The notes beneath the pieces are model-generated. The model was given only the letters and a program-made list of their open reading frames with translations, did not search any database and was not told the origin of the DNA. Shown here in pieces: positions 1-7,584 of a stretch of 64,000 nucleotides of DNA (positions are counted from its first letter, which is position 1; the number at the start of each line of letters is the position of its first letter). The translations under genes were made by a program, and so were the position numbers. The stretch lies in IMG/VR virus record IMGVR_UViG_3300023276_001086, positions 103,833 to 167,832 of that record. One strand, 5' to 3'. Source of the DNA: a virus.

Positions 1-145
1 GCGTTGAGATGATCTCACCCTCGAGAGTGTTGAGTCGGTCACTGGTCATGATGTCAAATCGCGCCGGCCCGTCTCCATCGGGGAGCTTGATGTAATCCCC
101 TACGAACCCGCACAAACGCACACTGTTTTCCGTCCGTTTTGTCAC
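1..145 (-). CDS. OB-fold / single-stranded DNA-binding-like protein, N-terminal part (cut by window edge)
   Basis: Only the first 48 codons are in the window. The GTG start at 145..143 sits in a GTGA overlap with the exonuclease stop, preceded by AAGGAGG. The visible protein has the pattern N-S-V-R-L-C-G-F-V-G-D followed by A-R-F-D-I-M-T-S-D. That resembles the first beta-strands of SSB-type OB folds, where a conserved N-x-V-x-L-x-G is followed by a short strand ending in a sugar/base-contacting F. Coupling to a 3'-5' exonuclease fits a replication or repair role. The assignment rests on pattern only and the remainder lies outside the window. Confidence 0.5.
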   Translation of the reverse strand, partial: MTKRTENSVRLCGFVGDYIKLPDGDGPARFDIMTSDRLNTLEGEIIST

Positions 146-1341
146 CCATCCTCCTTGGCGGGAGCCCCGCCATGCCCGTTCTCACAGGTCACCCCGCCAG
201 GGCTCTCATACTGTGGTTTTCCGCACACTGAGCAGTTTGTGCCAGTCAACCGCATTCCATCGATCTTGTTGTCGAATGTGCGCTTGACACGCTCCCGAAG
301 CTCATGGCCCCAAGCCATCCAGTCGCTAATCTCCTCGAGCAGAGCATCCCTAACCTCCGTCCGACCCCCCGCAGCGCCCCTCTCTAGCATTTCGCACTCG
401 TTACAGACGTACTTCTCGTCGATTGGCACGTCCCGAGCTCGTGTAGCCAGACCCTCGGTCCCGCAAACCGTGCAATCCTCGTAATGCCAGAGCGGCTTCA
501 TCTTCTTCGTCTTCTTCGCCCCCTTTGGTGCCTCCTTCTTCGGGCGGACGGGGAAAACGCCCCTCAAACCCGCCCGAACCAGACCCTTTGCCTCTTCTGA
601 GAACTTCCCGTTCAGTATCCACTGAGCATAGCCAATGTTCTTGGTACAGAGAGTCTGGAGTGTCATCCCGGCGTGCTTGCCAAAATCGATCACAGCGTCC
701 CCACTCTCGTTCCAACAGAACCTTCCGCCCAAGTCGACCTTGTTCAGCACAACCAGGTCGTGCATATCGCCCAAGCAGCTGATCGGGTTACCCTCAGTGC
801 AGCGGTACCGCTCAACCTGCGCCTCGAGGATGGCCGTAGTAGCCATGGTGTCGGCGAAGGCATCGTGCGCGTCGTCTCCGAGCTCTTCCTCGCAGTAATG
901 GCGGAAGGCGTCGGTCAATTTCTTGCCCTTTACGCCCTTTTCGAGCTTCCGAAACACCGCAAAGGCGTCAAAGACCCGCACAGAGCTCACATTCAGCGCC
1001 CGCCCGCACCGCTGAAGCTCAGCCTCCAGCAGTGGGATGTCGAAAGTGATGATGTTGTAGCCCGCCAGGTCGCAGCCGTCGAAGAAGAGGACAACGGCGT
1101 CCGCCACACCCTTGAAGGTCTTGCAATTCCGCACATCCTTGTCGTAGATGCCGTGAACTCGGGATGCGCCTTGCGGGATAGGGACCGTGGGGTTGATGTC
1201 CAACACCAACCGGCCCAATTCCACGAAATTCTCGTCGATTTTCACCGCAGCGAGCTGAACGATGCGGTCTTTCTTGACGTTGACCCCGGTTGTCTCGAGG
1301 TCGAACACTACGGTTTCAGGCATGATTACCTTCTTCATCAT
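142..1341 (-). CDS. DEDDh 3'-5' exonuclease (DnaQ/RNase T-like) with C-terminal accessory and zinc-finger domains
   Basis: 399 aa. Exo I motif FDLETTG supplies D14 and E16. Exo II (NIITFD) supplies D101. Exo III is H159-x4-D164, so all four acidic residues and the general-base histidine of the DEDDh family are present. Residues about 210-245 (DFGKHAGMTLQTL... then Y-x2-W) resemble the small FGKHxG module that follows some phage and bacterial exonucleases. The C-terminus carries Cys pairs at about 290/293 and 313/316 and another CxxC near the end, probably zinc-binding. It likely degrades or proofreads single-stranded DNA 3' ends with two metal ions. It overlaps the upstream gene by 26 bp and the downstream SSB-like gene by GTGA. 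The zinc extension is unusual for a proofreading subunit and may target it to a partner. Confidence 0.88.
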   Translation of the reverse strand: MMKKVIMPETVVFDLETTGVNVKKDRIVQLAAVKIDENFVELGRLVLDINPTVPIPQGASRVHGIYDKDVRNCKTFKGVADAVVLFFDGCDLAGYNIITFDIPLLEAELQRCGRALNVSSVRVFDAFAVFRKLEKGVKGKKLTDAFRHYCEEELGDDAHDAFADTMATTAILEAQVERYRCTEGNPISCLGDMHDLVVLNKVDLGGRFCWNESGDAVIDFGKHAGMTLQTLCTKNIGYAQWILNGKFSEEAKGLVRAGLRGVFPVRPKKEAPKGAKKTKKMKPLWHYEDCTVCGTEGLATRARDVPIDEKYVCNECEMLERGAAGGRTEVRDALLEEISDWMAWGHELRERVKRTFDNKIDGMRLTGTNCSVCGKPQYESPGGVTCENGHGGAPAKEDG

Positions 1342-1696
1342 CCTCCCGGTAGAGCTCGAGCTTTTTCACCGCCTCAGTGTTGACCATTGCCAGCCCCGGA
1401 ACAATGCGGATGGGCACGAAGTCGGGCTCCTCACGGAGATGCTCCAGGTCGATGACCTTGACCTCATTGTCGCCAACGATGGTCGCCGTGCCCTTGGGCT
1501 CGAAACGCACAGTCGGGCAACCGTCGTCCACACCCTCAACCACGCCCAGATCTCCCTCTTCAGCGTGGATGTAGTCTGAGTTGGGGAACTTGGCATCGAG
1601 TCGGCCGCCAAGCCCGCCCTCAGTGATACGCGTAACCGCCATGACCTTCTGCCCCACTTCCCACTCAACTCTCGGTATCGCAGTCTTCTCTGTCAT
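1316..1696 (-). CDS. hypothetical protein, beta-rich
   Basis: 126 aa from ATG 1696, chosen because GGAGGG lies 3 nt upstream; an in-frame upstream ATG at 1738 lacks such a site. The sequence is full of alternating beta-type hydrophobics (KVMAVTRI, DLGVVEGV, PTVRFEPK, NEVKVIDL) with many glycines. This looks like a small SH3-like barrel, faintly reminiscent of NifZ-type domains, but no function can be assigned. The C-terminus is acidic (REDDEEGNHA). Confidence 0.6.
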   Translation of the reverse strand: MTEKTAIPRVEWEVGQKVMAVTRITEGGLGGRLDAKFPNSDYIHAEEGDLGVVEGVDDGCPTVRFEPKGTATIVGDNEVKVIDLEHLREEPDFVPIRIVPGLAMVNTEAVKKLELYREDDEEGNHA

Positions 1697-1724
1697 GTTC
1701 CCTCCGCGAACTACCAAAGGACCT

Positions 1725-1997
1725 TCACTCTTCGTCATCTACCTCCCCTTCCCAGCGATCCTCTGTAGTCATACTGCTGATCGACTCTCTGCGAAATGTG
1801 ACCTCCACCTCGTGCCGCATTGCCCTACCGCCAAGTTGAAACGCAGACACGACGGCTCTCTTCATCTCTGGTGTGAACTGCTTTCTGGGGATATCCCAGA
1901 TATTGTAGTGTTTCCCATCAGGCATCTTCACCCACAACGCCACCTTGCCTTCGCGTATTGTTGTGTAGAATTTGGGCTTGTAATCTACCCTTTCCAC
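1725..1997 (-). CDS. hypothetical protein
   Basis: 90 aa. The GTG start at 1997 is placed by an AGGAGGGG site just upstream; longer readings of this frame run antisense into the neighbouring gene. It is mixed alpha/beta with basic segments (YKPKFYTTIREGKVALWVK) and a very acidic C-terminus. No motif is recognised. It sits inside the co-directional operon with a 28-bp gap to the next start. Confidence 0.6.
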   Translation of the reverse strand: MERVDYKPKFYTTIREGKVALWVKMPDGKHYNIWDIPRKQFTPEMKRAVVSAFQLGGRAMRHEVEVTFRRESISSMTTEDRWEGEVDDEE

Positions 1998-2010
1998 TAG
2001 ATCACCCCTC

Positions 2011-2403
2011 CTACAGGATGGTCCCGTGCCCCTCGCACTCGAGGCAACTCGGATCAATGGGACCGCCGCACTCACCCGGCGCAGTCTCGTTGCCCCACTC
2101 GTCGATGCCTCCCTCGGGGTTGCACTTCTCACACCCGTGAGTCTGATCCCAGGTGTGGCAGCCCTCCTTGTCGGCGTGCTCAACGGCCTCGTTCGCAGCC
2201 TCCTCGGTGAAGGGAAAGGGCAGGCGGTGTACAGCATGCTCCCAGTCAGATCCCTCACAATACCCGGCAACCCAGAATCCCTTCTCGTCGACCCCCGCCG
2301 AGACACCACAGCTGGTGTCCTTGTAGAGCCGCTTGGCGATTGACGCCTCCGTGTCGTGGTAGGCGCTGAAATGGGCTGCCAGATCCTCGATGTTCTTGAT
2401 CAT
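2011..2403 (-). CDS. zinc-ribbon-containing hypothetical protein
   Basis: 130 aa. The N-terminal two thirds is soluble alpha/beta. The C-terminal third has CEKC (about residue 91), a Cys near 111 and CLEC-EGHG close to the end. The last part resembles the CxxCxGxG knuckles of DnaJ zinc domains. It may be a zinc-stabilised binding module. It overlaps the next upstream gene by ATGA. Confidence 0.6.
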   Translation of the reverse strand: MIKNIEDLAAHFSAYHDTEASIAKRLYKDTSCGVSAGVDEKGFWVAGYCEGSDWEHAVHRLPFPFTEEAANEAVEHADKEGCHTWDQTHGCEKCNPEGGIDEWGNETAPGECGGPIDPSCLECEGHGTIL

Positions 2404-2588
2404 GTCCCCTTACCGTCTGCGAGACCATCCTCGTAGCCAGCCTCACGGCCCTTTTCCTCAGCTGCCTCAACGCAGCCTTCGCAGCTGTCAACCTGGAGCT
2501 CCCACATTCTACCGCTACCCGTCAGGTAGTATGTGAGCTCCTTCCCGCAGTCATCACAGATGACCCTGATCTCAATAGGACTAGGCAA
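2400..2588 (-). CDS. small zinc-ribbon protein
   Basis: 62 aa. The TTG start at 2588 is inferred from an AAGGAGAGG site and an eight-base TTGCCTAG overlap with the upstream stop. CDDC (about residue 11) and CEGC (about residue 38) flank a W-containing strand. This is the layout I, V, CDxCG, W, CxxC seen in small phage zinc ribbons. Function unknown. Confidence 0.6.
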   Translation of the reverse strand: MPSPIEIRVICDDCGKELTYYLTGSGRMWELQVDSCEGCVEAAEEKGREAGYEDGLADGKGT

Positions 2589-3897
2589 TTTCCTCTCCTT
2601 CCTGTTTATTGAGCGCACCACGCGAATCAGGGTCCTGGGGAGGTTCAACTGCTGTCACCTTCCCGAACTCCTGATAATCCACATCCAGCTTCCGCAAAGC
2701 CGCCGCCTCAACTTGATGCGGAACACGGGACGGGCACTCACTGTTGAAAACCTCTTCTCTCCAATCCAGCCCCTCGCTATGAAGATCGAGGAGGTACCGG
2801 AGCCAGTGCAGTATGGGGCTCTCCGTGCGCCTACTCAGTGAGCTGGCCCCGAATGTCATCGAGAGCCACTCAGTCCCGTAAACACCGAGATTCTTCGCTC
2901 GAGATTTCAGCTCTGCGGCCGCCGTCCCCCGTTCCGACACAGGGGGCGGCTTTAGCAACCGGCTAGGCTCCGCCCTCGGCCTCGACCTTACCACTGGTAC
3001 GGCCTCGTAATAACTGTCCACCAAACCATGGATCAGTTCGCCCTTGTCGCAGTCAGGTCGACCGCGGAACCACCGGCACTCCTCCTCGTGAGGATCCTCC
3101 AGCATGTTCTTCTCTCGAAACTGGTGCCCGCAGTAGTAGGCAGGGACTATGTAGGTGTTGGTGATATCGCGAGTACAGTAGCTTGTGTACCTCCCCCGTT
3201 CCTGCTTCTCCACAAGGGAAAACTGAGCAGCCAGGCTACTACACAGACTGCATGCTCGCACCTTAGCCGGCCGAGTCCGACTGCTGTAGTGGGGGGCGTG
3301 CTCGACGAAATCCTCCTTCTTGCGCGTGCGCTCATATATCTTGACCATCGCCCTACGCTCGAGCTGCCTCACGCGTTCTTTACTCTTGTGGATGAGCTCA
3401 CCGACCTCCTTCAGACCCAGAGGCCTCCTGCCTAACCCGAATCTGTGCTCGATTATCAGCCTCTCCTGGTCAGTCAGCGACGGCAGTACGGCCATGACGG
3501 AGTCCGTCAGCTCCTTGATCTCGTATTCCTCCTCTGGTGTTGCTGGCGGAAGGGCAGTGACCTCATCACTCCGAAGGAAGCTCTTGAGCTTGTCCGCGCT
3601 TAGCTCTTTGACGGCTGATTTCTCCTTGCCCACCGCATCCACGACGCTGGGCGGGAACAACTCCCAGATGTCCACCTTGAAGAACTCTGCCAGCTTCAGG
3701 GCACTGCTCTTCCAGGCGAGCTTGGCTGTCAGCGGGCTCGCTTTCATCGTCTCGTAGTGCCCCACCGTCTGGACGGGCACACCCGCTGCCCTATCCAGCT
3801 CCTTCTGGTGCAGCCCCAGCGCTTTCCTCCTCTTCTTCAGCTTGTTGTTCCGGATAGATACAGTGACCTCAAACTCGGGGATGTACTCAGACGTCAT
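2581..3897 (-). CDS. XRE-type HTH fused to sigma-70 region 4-like domain, with Cys-rich C-terminal part
   Basis: 438 aa. Residues about 16-75 form a Cro/CI-type helix-turn-helix (NKLKKRRKALGLHQKELDRA then VPVQTVGHYE). Residues about 131-188 closely follow RpoD region 4: LTDQERLIIEHRFGLG, then LKEVGELI, then SKERVRQLERRAM, the -35-reading HTH. Regions 1, 2 and 3 are absent, so it cannot melt a promoter by itself. Cysteines at about 216, 219, 241, 256, 274 and 283 could bind zinc. The remainder is basic and unassigned. It may occupy the sigma-4 position on RNA polymerase, bridging or blocking it while the XRE domain chooses DNA. It is in a block of genes downstream of a candidate promoter at 5553-5580. 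Confidence 0.82.
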   Translation of the reverse strand: MTSEYIPEFEVTVSIRNNKLKKRRKALGLHQKELDRAAGVPVQTVGHYETMKASPLTAKLAWKSSALKLAEFFKVDIWELFPPSVVDAVGKEKSAVKELSADKLKSFLRSDEVTALPPATPEEEYEIKELTDSVMAVLPSLTDQERLIIEHRFGLGRRPLGLKEVGELIHKSKERVRQLERRAMVKIYERTRKKEDFVEHAPHYSSRTRPAKVRACSLCSSLAAQFSLVEKQERGRYTSYCTRDITNTYIVPAYYCGHQFREKNMLEDPHEEECRWFRGRPDCDKGELIHGLVDSYYEAVPVVRSRPRAEPSRLLKPPPVSERGTAAAELKSRAKNLGVYGTEWLSMTFGASSLSRRTESPILHWLRYLLDLHSEGLDWREEVFNSECPSRVPHQVEAAALRKLDVDYQEFGKVTAVEPPQDPDSRGALNKQEGEEIA

Positions 3898-4540
3898 CTT
3901 TGATTCCCATCAAGCAACCCCGCACATCGAACTCACCCAGTATGTTCTTCCGCACCAACAGCAGTACTGACGGCACGAAGAACGTCTGAGTGATCTCCCC
4001 GGTTTCCGGGTTCGTGAAGGTCTCTGTCTCGCCCGGCCCGAGCAGGAAGAAGAAGCCGAGCTTACGGAAGACGAAGTAGTACTGGGGGTTGATGAGAGCC
4101 ACGTAAGGCTCGTCCATGTTCTCGCGGGTCAGCTCGTAGGTGTTGTCGGTGACCCACGTCACGGGGGTGTGGGCAACAAGAAGAGCTTGATCACCCTCAC
4201 CCGCCACGATGGCCACGTCATCTGCCAAAGCATAGGGCTTGCCGTAGTACATATCCCGGATGTGGGCTTTCACGTCGGTGTCACTGGCGTAGCTCTGCTC
4301 GAGGTCGGCGAGGATGTTGTTCCTGGACTCCTTCCAGTCGATCTTCCCGTTCTTCGCCTTCTTCTCAGCGGCCTTACGGATGATGGACAGATCTGGCGAG
4401 CCCGAGAAGATGGCCCAGTGTCCATTGCTGGCAGATCCGCACGTGCCATTGAGGCACCGAGCATCTTTTTCTGTCCCGAACAGCGCCGTGGGCAAGCTCA
4501 CACTTACACCCTGGATCTTCAGATCATTTCTCTCGCTCAT
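3887..4540 (-). CDS. hypothetical protein
   Basis: 217 aa. Soluble alpha/beta protein with a C-terminal part rich in aromatic beta-strands (YFVFRKLGFFFLLGPGE, TFFVPSVLLLVRK). The phrase LGFFF also appears in the 4845-5519 protein, both times in a beta-rich context. No catalytic motif is seen. It overlaps the XRE-sigma gene by 11 bp. Confidence 0.6.
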   Translation of the reverse strand: MSERNDLKIQGVSVSLPTALFGTEKDARCLNGTCGSASNGHWAIFSGSPDLSIIRKAAEKKAKNGKIDWKESRNNILADLEQSYASDTDVKAHIRDMYYGKPYALADDVAIVAGEGDQALLVAHTPVTWVTDNTYELTRENMDEPYVALINPQYYFVFRKLGFFFLLGPGETETFTNPETGEITQTFFVPSVLLLVRKNILGEFDVRGCLMGIKDDV

Positions 4541-4541
4541 C

Positions 4542-4688
4542 TCACTCTCCCTCTCCCGTCACCATGTCCAATCGCACAGCTTCTCGTAACTTATCTATCG
4601 ACTCATCGGAGTAGACTGCGAAACCGCGGCCCTCCAAGTACGCCTCGAGCTCCGCACGAGTCCACGAGCGCACAGGCTTCTCCTCCAT
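4542..4688 (-). CDS. 48-residue SAP/HeH-like protein
   Basis: Short gene between the pilin-like protein and the 217-aa protein. ATG 4688 overlaps the upstream TGA by one base (TGATG), and its own stop lies one base before the next ATG. The sequence WTRAELEAYLEGRGF followed by S-x-D-K-L-R-E-A-V matches the helix-extended-loop-helix pattern of SAP/HeH DNA-binding motifs, which often occur in very small phage proteins. Confidence 0.55.
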   Translation of the reverse strand: MEEKPVRSWTRAELEAYLEGRGFAVYSDESIDKLREAVRLDMVTGEGE

Positions 4689-4852
4689 CACTCAACCTCC
4701 CCGCTCTGATTGTGGTTGTGCTCCTCGCAGTCGTGCCCGGCCCCGCAGTTGTAGATGAGTATCCCGCTCATCACCAATACGAGCAGGAAGACAGACGTGA
4801 GCAGTATCATGACCAGCAGTTCAATGAGGGTGAATCCCTTCTCACTACGCAT
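4688..4852 (-). CDS. 54-residue type IV prepilin-like protein
   Basis: ATG 4852 is chosen because it precedes a short charged leader, MRSEKG, and then FTLIELLVMILL. This is the classic class III prepilin signature: cleavage after G, N-methyl-Phe, and Glu at mature position +5. About 22 hydrophobic residues follow, then a 20-residue polar tail with C-G-A-G-H-D-C. There is no room for the globular pilin head, so this is a minimal pilin stalk. It would be cleaved only if the host has a prepilin peptidase. It could insert into, jam or mask host pili, or be a simple membrane protein. Stop overlaps the next start. Confidence 0.72.
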   Translation of the reverse strand: MRSEKGFTLIELLVMILLTSVFLLVLVMSGILIYNCGAGHDCEEHNHNQSGEVE

Positions 4853-5519
4853 CGTCTTCCCCCGTACCCATGAAGGACAAGAGCAGATGGACGTACTCAC
4901 GCTCCTTCTCGGCGGTCCACGCATGAATCCGCACACTCGAGGAGCCGAACTCCTGGGTGGTGTTCTCGTTTCTGAACGCCTCCTCGGCGTCGCCATGCCA
5001 GCTGATGGCGCCCCCCTCTACGGGGCAGACCTCGATGGATGTGACCCTCCTCCGCATGCCTATCACGAAGAAGAAACCCAGGTCGGGGAGGTCAATCCGG
5101 TACCACGGGCGATTCACGTTTCCCGTGTACTCGTTGGGCACCGAGCGTATCGTGAATCGGACACGAGCAGCCGCGAAGCAGTTGAAGATCGTGTCCCGAT
5201 CACCCAGGGACATGTAGCGGTCGAAGCAGCTGTTGTGGACATGCTCTCCGTAACGACGCCAGAGATAGTGGTCACGCCACGACTCGACCGCCATTTCCCA
5301 CTTCTTCCCGCAGATCGAGCACTTCTCCTCACGAAGGTCGACCGTGAAGGTCTTGACCATGCAATCGTCGTCATCTTTCCATTGTATGACCAGCTGATCA
5401 AAGCCGTCGTAGCCAATGTTTCCATCCTCTGACAAAGGAGCACAGATGTTGTTCTTCGACGCGTTTTCGCCAAAGCCAAACGTCTGAACTGGTCCTGCCA
5501 CAAACCACATCACACTCAC
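4845..5519 (-). CDS. hypothetical protein with zinc-knuckle motif
   Basis: Up to 224 aa; starts at GTG 5519, GTG 5513 or ATG 5510 are all possible behind a GGAGAG site. It contains CSICGKKW and, about 28 residues later, HVHNSC, a plausible treble-clef-like metal site. The second half is beta-rich (LGFFFVIGMRRRV). It is the first gene after the candidate promoter 5553-5580 and overlaps the pilin-like gene by 8 bp. Confidence 0.6.
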   Translation of the reverse strand: MSVMWFVAGPVQTFGFGENASKNNICAPLSEDGNIGYDGFDQLVIQWKDDDDCMVKTFTVDLREEKCSICGKKWEMAVESWRDHYLWRRYGEHVHNSCFDRYMSLGDRDTIFNCFAAARVRFTIRSVPNEYTGNVNRPWYRIDLPDLGFFFVIGMRRRVTSIEVCPVEGGAISWHGDAEEAFRNENTTQEFGSSSVRIHAWTAEKEREYVHLLLSFMGTGEDDA

Positions 5520-5552
5520 CTCTCCATCTAAGTCATTCGCACATGCGTGAAC

Positions 5553-5580
5553 CTTATACCCACAGGCTCACCAACCTTGC
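5553..5580 (-). promoter_or_regulatory. candidate phage promoter
   Basis: On the minus strand, GCAAGG (5580-5575), 16 nt, TATAAG (5558-5553). It matches the recurring G(C/A)AAAR-N16-NATAAG layout seen elsewhere in this window. It lies in the 63-bp gap in front of the gene starting near 5519 and overlaps no coding sequence. Confidence 0.55.
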
Positions 5581-5582
5581 TG

Positions 5583-5879
5583 TCAGCGACCGTACCCCCC
5601 GTTGGGGTCCTCCTCTTGGATGGCTCGGACGAGCTCGGCCTTCAACTTCCGAATGGTCTTCGCTGCGCAGCTTGTGCAGTACTTCAAGTCACCGCCGACA
5701 TGGACCACATGCCCGGTCCCACTGTAGCCACAACCTGAGCACCATCCCGTCAGGTTGGGGTCCTTCCCCGCATTCGTGGCAATCGTATCGCTGAGAGTTT
5801 GCTCGAGGATGACGACCTTCACAGTCAACTTCGTGACCGCTTCCTCGAGTCGTTGAATACGGTCCAGATTCTCCGTCAT
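5583..5879 (-). CDS. coiled-coil zinc-ribbon protein
   Basis: 98 aa. Residues 1-35 are a leucine/isoleucine heptad-type helix (RIQRLEEAVTKLTVKVVILE). This is followed by GWCSGCGYSGTG and CTSCAAKTIRKLK. The zinc-ribbon part is clearly related to the one in the 7581-8051 protein (GWCTQCGYNGSG, CVRCAASTIRALK), so the two genes share a duplicated module. Function unknown, possibly protein or nucleic-acid binding. Confidence 0.65.
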   Translation of the reverse strand: MTENLDRIQRLEEAVTKLTVKVVILEQTLSDTIATNAGKDPNLTGWCSGCGYSGTGHVVHVGGDLKYCTSCAAKTIRKLKAELVRAIQEEDPNGGYGR

Positions 5880-5880
5880 C

Positions 5881-6108
5881 TCACCTCCCTTTCAAATTCG
5901 ATGCCGAGCTCATACTCACCAAGCGCGGAACCCACTCATCCAGGTTCCTCTTGGCGTCCCGCATGTGCCTGATGCACACCGGGCAGTTGATGACCTCTGG
6001 AATGGCGGCAATGCTGTCCTTCCCCAATCTCCCATCGCTGAAACCGAGCCCGCACCAAGTACGAAGCCCCTCACTGAGAGGCCAGGGCACTACGGTTCCG
6101 TGAATCAT
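5881..6108 (-). CDS. small zinc-ribbon protein
   Basis: 75 aa. H-G-T-V at the start, then RTWCGLG and INCPVCIRHM about 20 residues later. This H...C-G...C-P-x-C layout is common in small phage proteins and probably binds one zinc. The stop is one base before the next gene start. No function is known. Confidence 0.6.
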   Translation of the reverse strand: MIHGTVVPWPLSEGLRTWCGLGFSDGRLGKDSIAAIPEVINCPVCIRHMRDAKRNLDEWVPRLVSMSSASNLKGR

Positions 6109-6111
6109 CTC

Positions 6112-6309
6112 CTACTCCTCCTCCTCCTCCTCCTCCTCATCGTCGTGTTCCACCACAAGATGCTGCCCGCAACAGTGACTAGGGTGGAGATCGCAAACAA
6201 GATAGCCACAGCCGAAGCAGCGGTTCTCTTCTGTGAGCCCCTTCGTGCTACAGAGGGCGCAGTTGCCATCATCCTTGCCTGGGTTCTTCACCTCCTCCAG
6301 GTACTCCAT
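6112..6309 (-). CDS. small Cys/His-rich protein with poly-glutamate tail
   Basis: 65 aa from ATG 6309, which has a GGGGAG site and overlaps the stop of the membrane-protein gene (TGATG). CALC, then RCFGCGYLVC, then HxxHCCGQH give eight to nine potential metal ligands, probably two zincs. The protein ends in a run of eight glutamates after HDD. The run is encoded by a GAG/GAA triplet tract and could slip in length. Confidence 0.6.
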   Translation of the reverse strand: MEYLEEVKNPGKDDGNCALCSTKGLTEENRCFGCGYLVCDLHPSHCCGQHLVVEHDDEEEEEEEE

Positions 6310-6437
6310 CACTCCCCTCTCAATCGAAATCCACGGCCCATGATGGGGGTGAACACCCACGTCTCATAGACCCTGAGCACTGCAATGATCACTGTTGCGG
6401 CAACCATGATGCTGGCAGCTACGATGTCGATCACCAT
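6309..6437 (-). CDS. 42-residue membrane protein, paralogue A
   Basis: ATG 6437 sits behind GGAGGAGGAG. Residues 2-21 form one hydrophobic helix (IDIVAASIMVAATVIIAV), followed by a polar tail ending PIMGRGFRLRGE. The same tail, apart from one residue before it, and the same length occur in the 10880-11008 gene. Its stop overlaps the next start as TGATG. Probably a single-pass inner-membrane protein. Whether it acts in lysis or membrane remodelling cannot be told. Confidence 0.7.
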   Translation of the reverse strand: MVIDIVAASIMVAATVIIAVLRVYETWVFTPIMGRGFRLRGE

Positions 6438-6615
6438 CAGATCTCCTCCTCCGAGTGCAGGCGGGGCAATAGTCCTTCATCACCCCGCCCGCACTTACTC
6501 TTGACCAGCCTATGGCCTTCAGCTCTCTTCGGATCGCTGGAGCCCGGACACCTGATCGTTGCACCCACTCGGCGCACCCGTCACACCAGACGGTGATCTC
6601 TCGAGTGAGACTCAG
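6364..6615 (-). CDS. zinc-ribbon protein (start uncertain)
   Basis: About 83 aa if it starts at CTG 6615 behind GTGAGGAAG; no ATG or GTG is better placed. WCDGCAEWVQRSGVR, a central I-R-R-E-L-K-A-I-G-W segment, then DYCPACT is a zinc-ribbon pattern I have seen repeatedly in small phage proteins. The reading frame continues for 74 nt into the membrane-protein gene, a long overlap. A different frame ends exactly at that gene's start (TGATG), so the C-terminus may be wrong if there is a frameshift. Confidence 0.5.
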   Translation of the reverse strand: MSLTREITVWCDGCAEWVQRSGVRAPAIRRELKAIGWSRVSAGGVMKDYCPACTRRRRSDGDRHRSCQHHGCRNSDHCSAQGL

Positions 6616-6821
6616 GACTTCCTCACCTTGACCAAGGCACGACTCAGATCCATTAAAGCCCTTCTGATCGCCCCCGTCTCCCTTGGGTAGTAGGCCAGGT
6701 ACGGGTTTGACCCTCTGTCCTTCTTGTCTGCTTGGAGGCGAGCGTAGAGATCATTCACGGCCCTCTGGTATCGATCGATCTCTACCTGTATAGCGTCCAG
6801 ATTCTTCGTTGTCACGCTCAC
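6612..6821 (-). CDS. hypothetical small helical protein
   Basis: 69 aa. GTG 6821 overlaps the upstream TGA as GTGA. Predominantly alpha-helical with heptad spacing (IDRYQRAVNDLYARLQADKK, IRRALMDLSRALVKVR). A short related phrase, TIDRYLAAVQEL, occurs in the 8052-8639 protein. Function unknown. Confidence 0.6.
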   Translation of the reverse strand: MSVTTKNLDAIQVEIDRYQRAVNDLYARLQADKKDRGSNPYLAYYPRETGAIRRALMDLSRALVKVRKS

Positions 6822-7249
6822 GTCTTCTCGCCCTCGAACAGAGCCTCGTCTGAGTCCCACTCAGCTCTCATGTGATCTGTTTGCATCTTCCCGTTGCTGA
6901 ACCACCAACGCCAGCGACAACTGTCCTCGCCCTCCATCTCGATGTAGGATCGATCGGTGACAAAGGGGGCGATCACATCAAAGAAGTTCTCGTCGCTCCC
7001 CAGCTTCTCCCCAGCGAACTCGATGTCGGTGAGTCCTTCGTGCTTGGAGAAGTCGACATCCCAGCGCCAAGCCCTGAACACCCCAACGATGTCCTTGCGG
7101 TTGCAAGCGTCGAGCACTTCGTCGGTGCTCACCCACGAGTACGCATTTGGGTAGCTCTCCATCATGTCGCTGACGGCCCTACGACAAGCATCGAAGTGCT
7201 CTCGCTTGATCCCGAACCTCGCCCCCCGCATGTCCATGCAGTATCCCAT
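6818..7249 (-). CDS. conserved-type hypothetical protein
   Basis: 143 aa, ATG start. It begins MGYCMDMRGARFGIK and continues with alternating helices and W-rich strands (WRWDVDFSKHEGLTDIEF, SCRWRWWFSNGKM). This MGYCM-x-M opening and overall build recall a family of uncharacterised proteins found in bacteria and phages. I do not know its function. It shares a GTGA overlap with the following gene. Confidence 0.65.
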   Translation of the reverse strand: MGYCMDMRGARFGIKREHFDACRRAVSDMMESYPNAYSWVSTDEVLDACNRKDIVGVFRAWRWDVDFSKHEGLTDIEFAGEKLGSDENFFDVIAPFVTDRSYIEMEGEDSCRWRWWFSNGKMQTDHMRAEWDSDEALFEGEKT

Positions 7250-7251
7250 AC

Positions 7252-7584
7252 CTACTCCTCCTCATCTTCCAGGAGACTGATCTTCAGCTGCTTCACTGGG
7301 TAGAGCATCTCCACCTCCCCAAGCCGCTCACCAGGAACGAAGTCCGGTTCCTTCCCTGCGCAGATTGAACAGGGCGTCGGCGTTCTCGGCCACGTCCCAT
7401 GCACGCTGGTCAGGCCGACCTCTCTCACCTCGAGGTCCCAGTGATCCACCACGGCCTCGGATGATCCGTCGGTGAGTAGTCCTTGCTCAACAGCTCGATG
7501 GATGATCTCGTAAAGCCGCCCCCGCATGTCGTCGGGAACAGTGTCCGTGTCGTAGGTGACTCGGATGGTGATGTTGAAGCTCAT
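7252..7584 (-). CDS. hypothetical protein
   Basis: 110 aa. N-terminal beta-strand (FNITIRVTYDT) and helix, a single CSIC in the second half, and an acidic tail (LLEDEEE). Could be a half-site metal binder or a dimer. ATG start overlaps the upstream TGA by 4 bp. Confidence 0.55.
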   Translation of the reverse strand: MSFNITIRVTYDTDTVPDDMRGRLYEIIHRAVEQGLLTDGSSEAVVDHWDLEVREVGLTSVHGTWPRTPTPCSICAGKEPDFVPGERLGEVEMLYPVKQLKISLLEDEEE

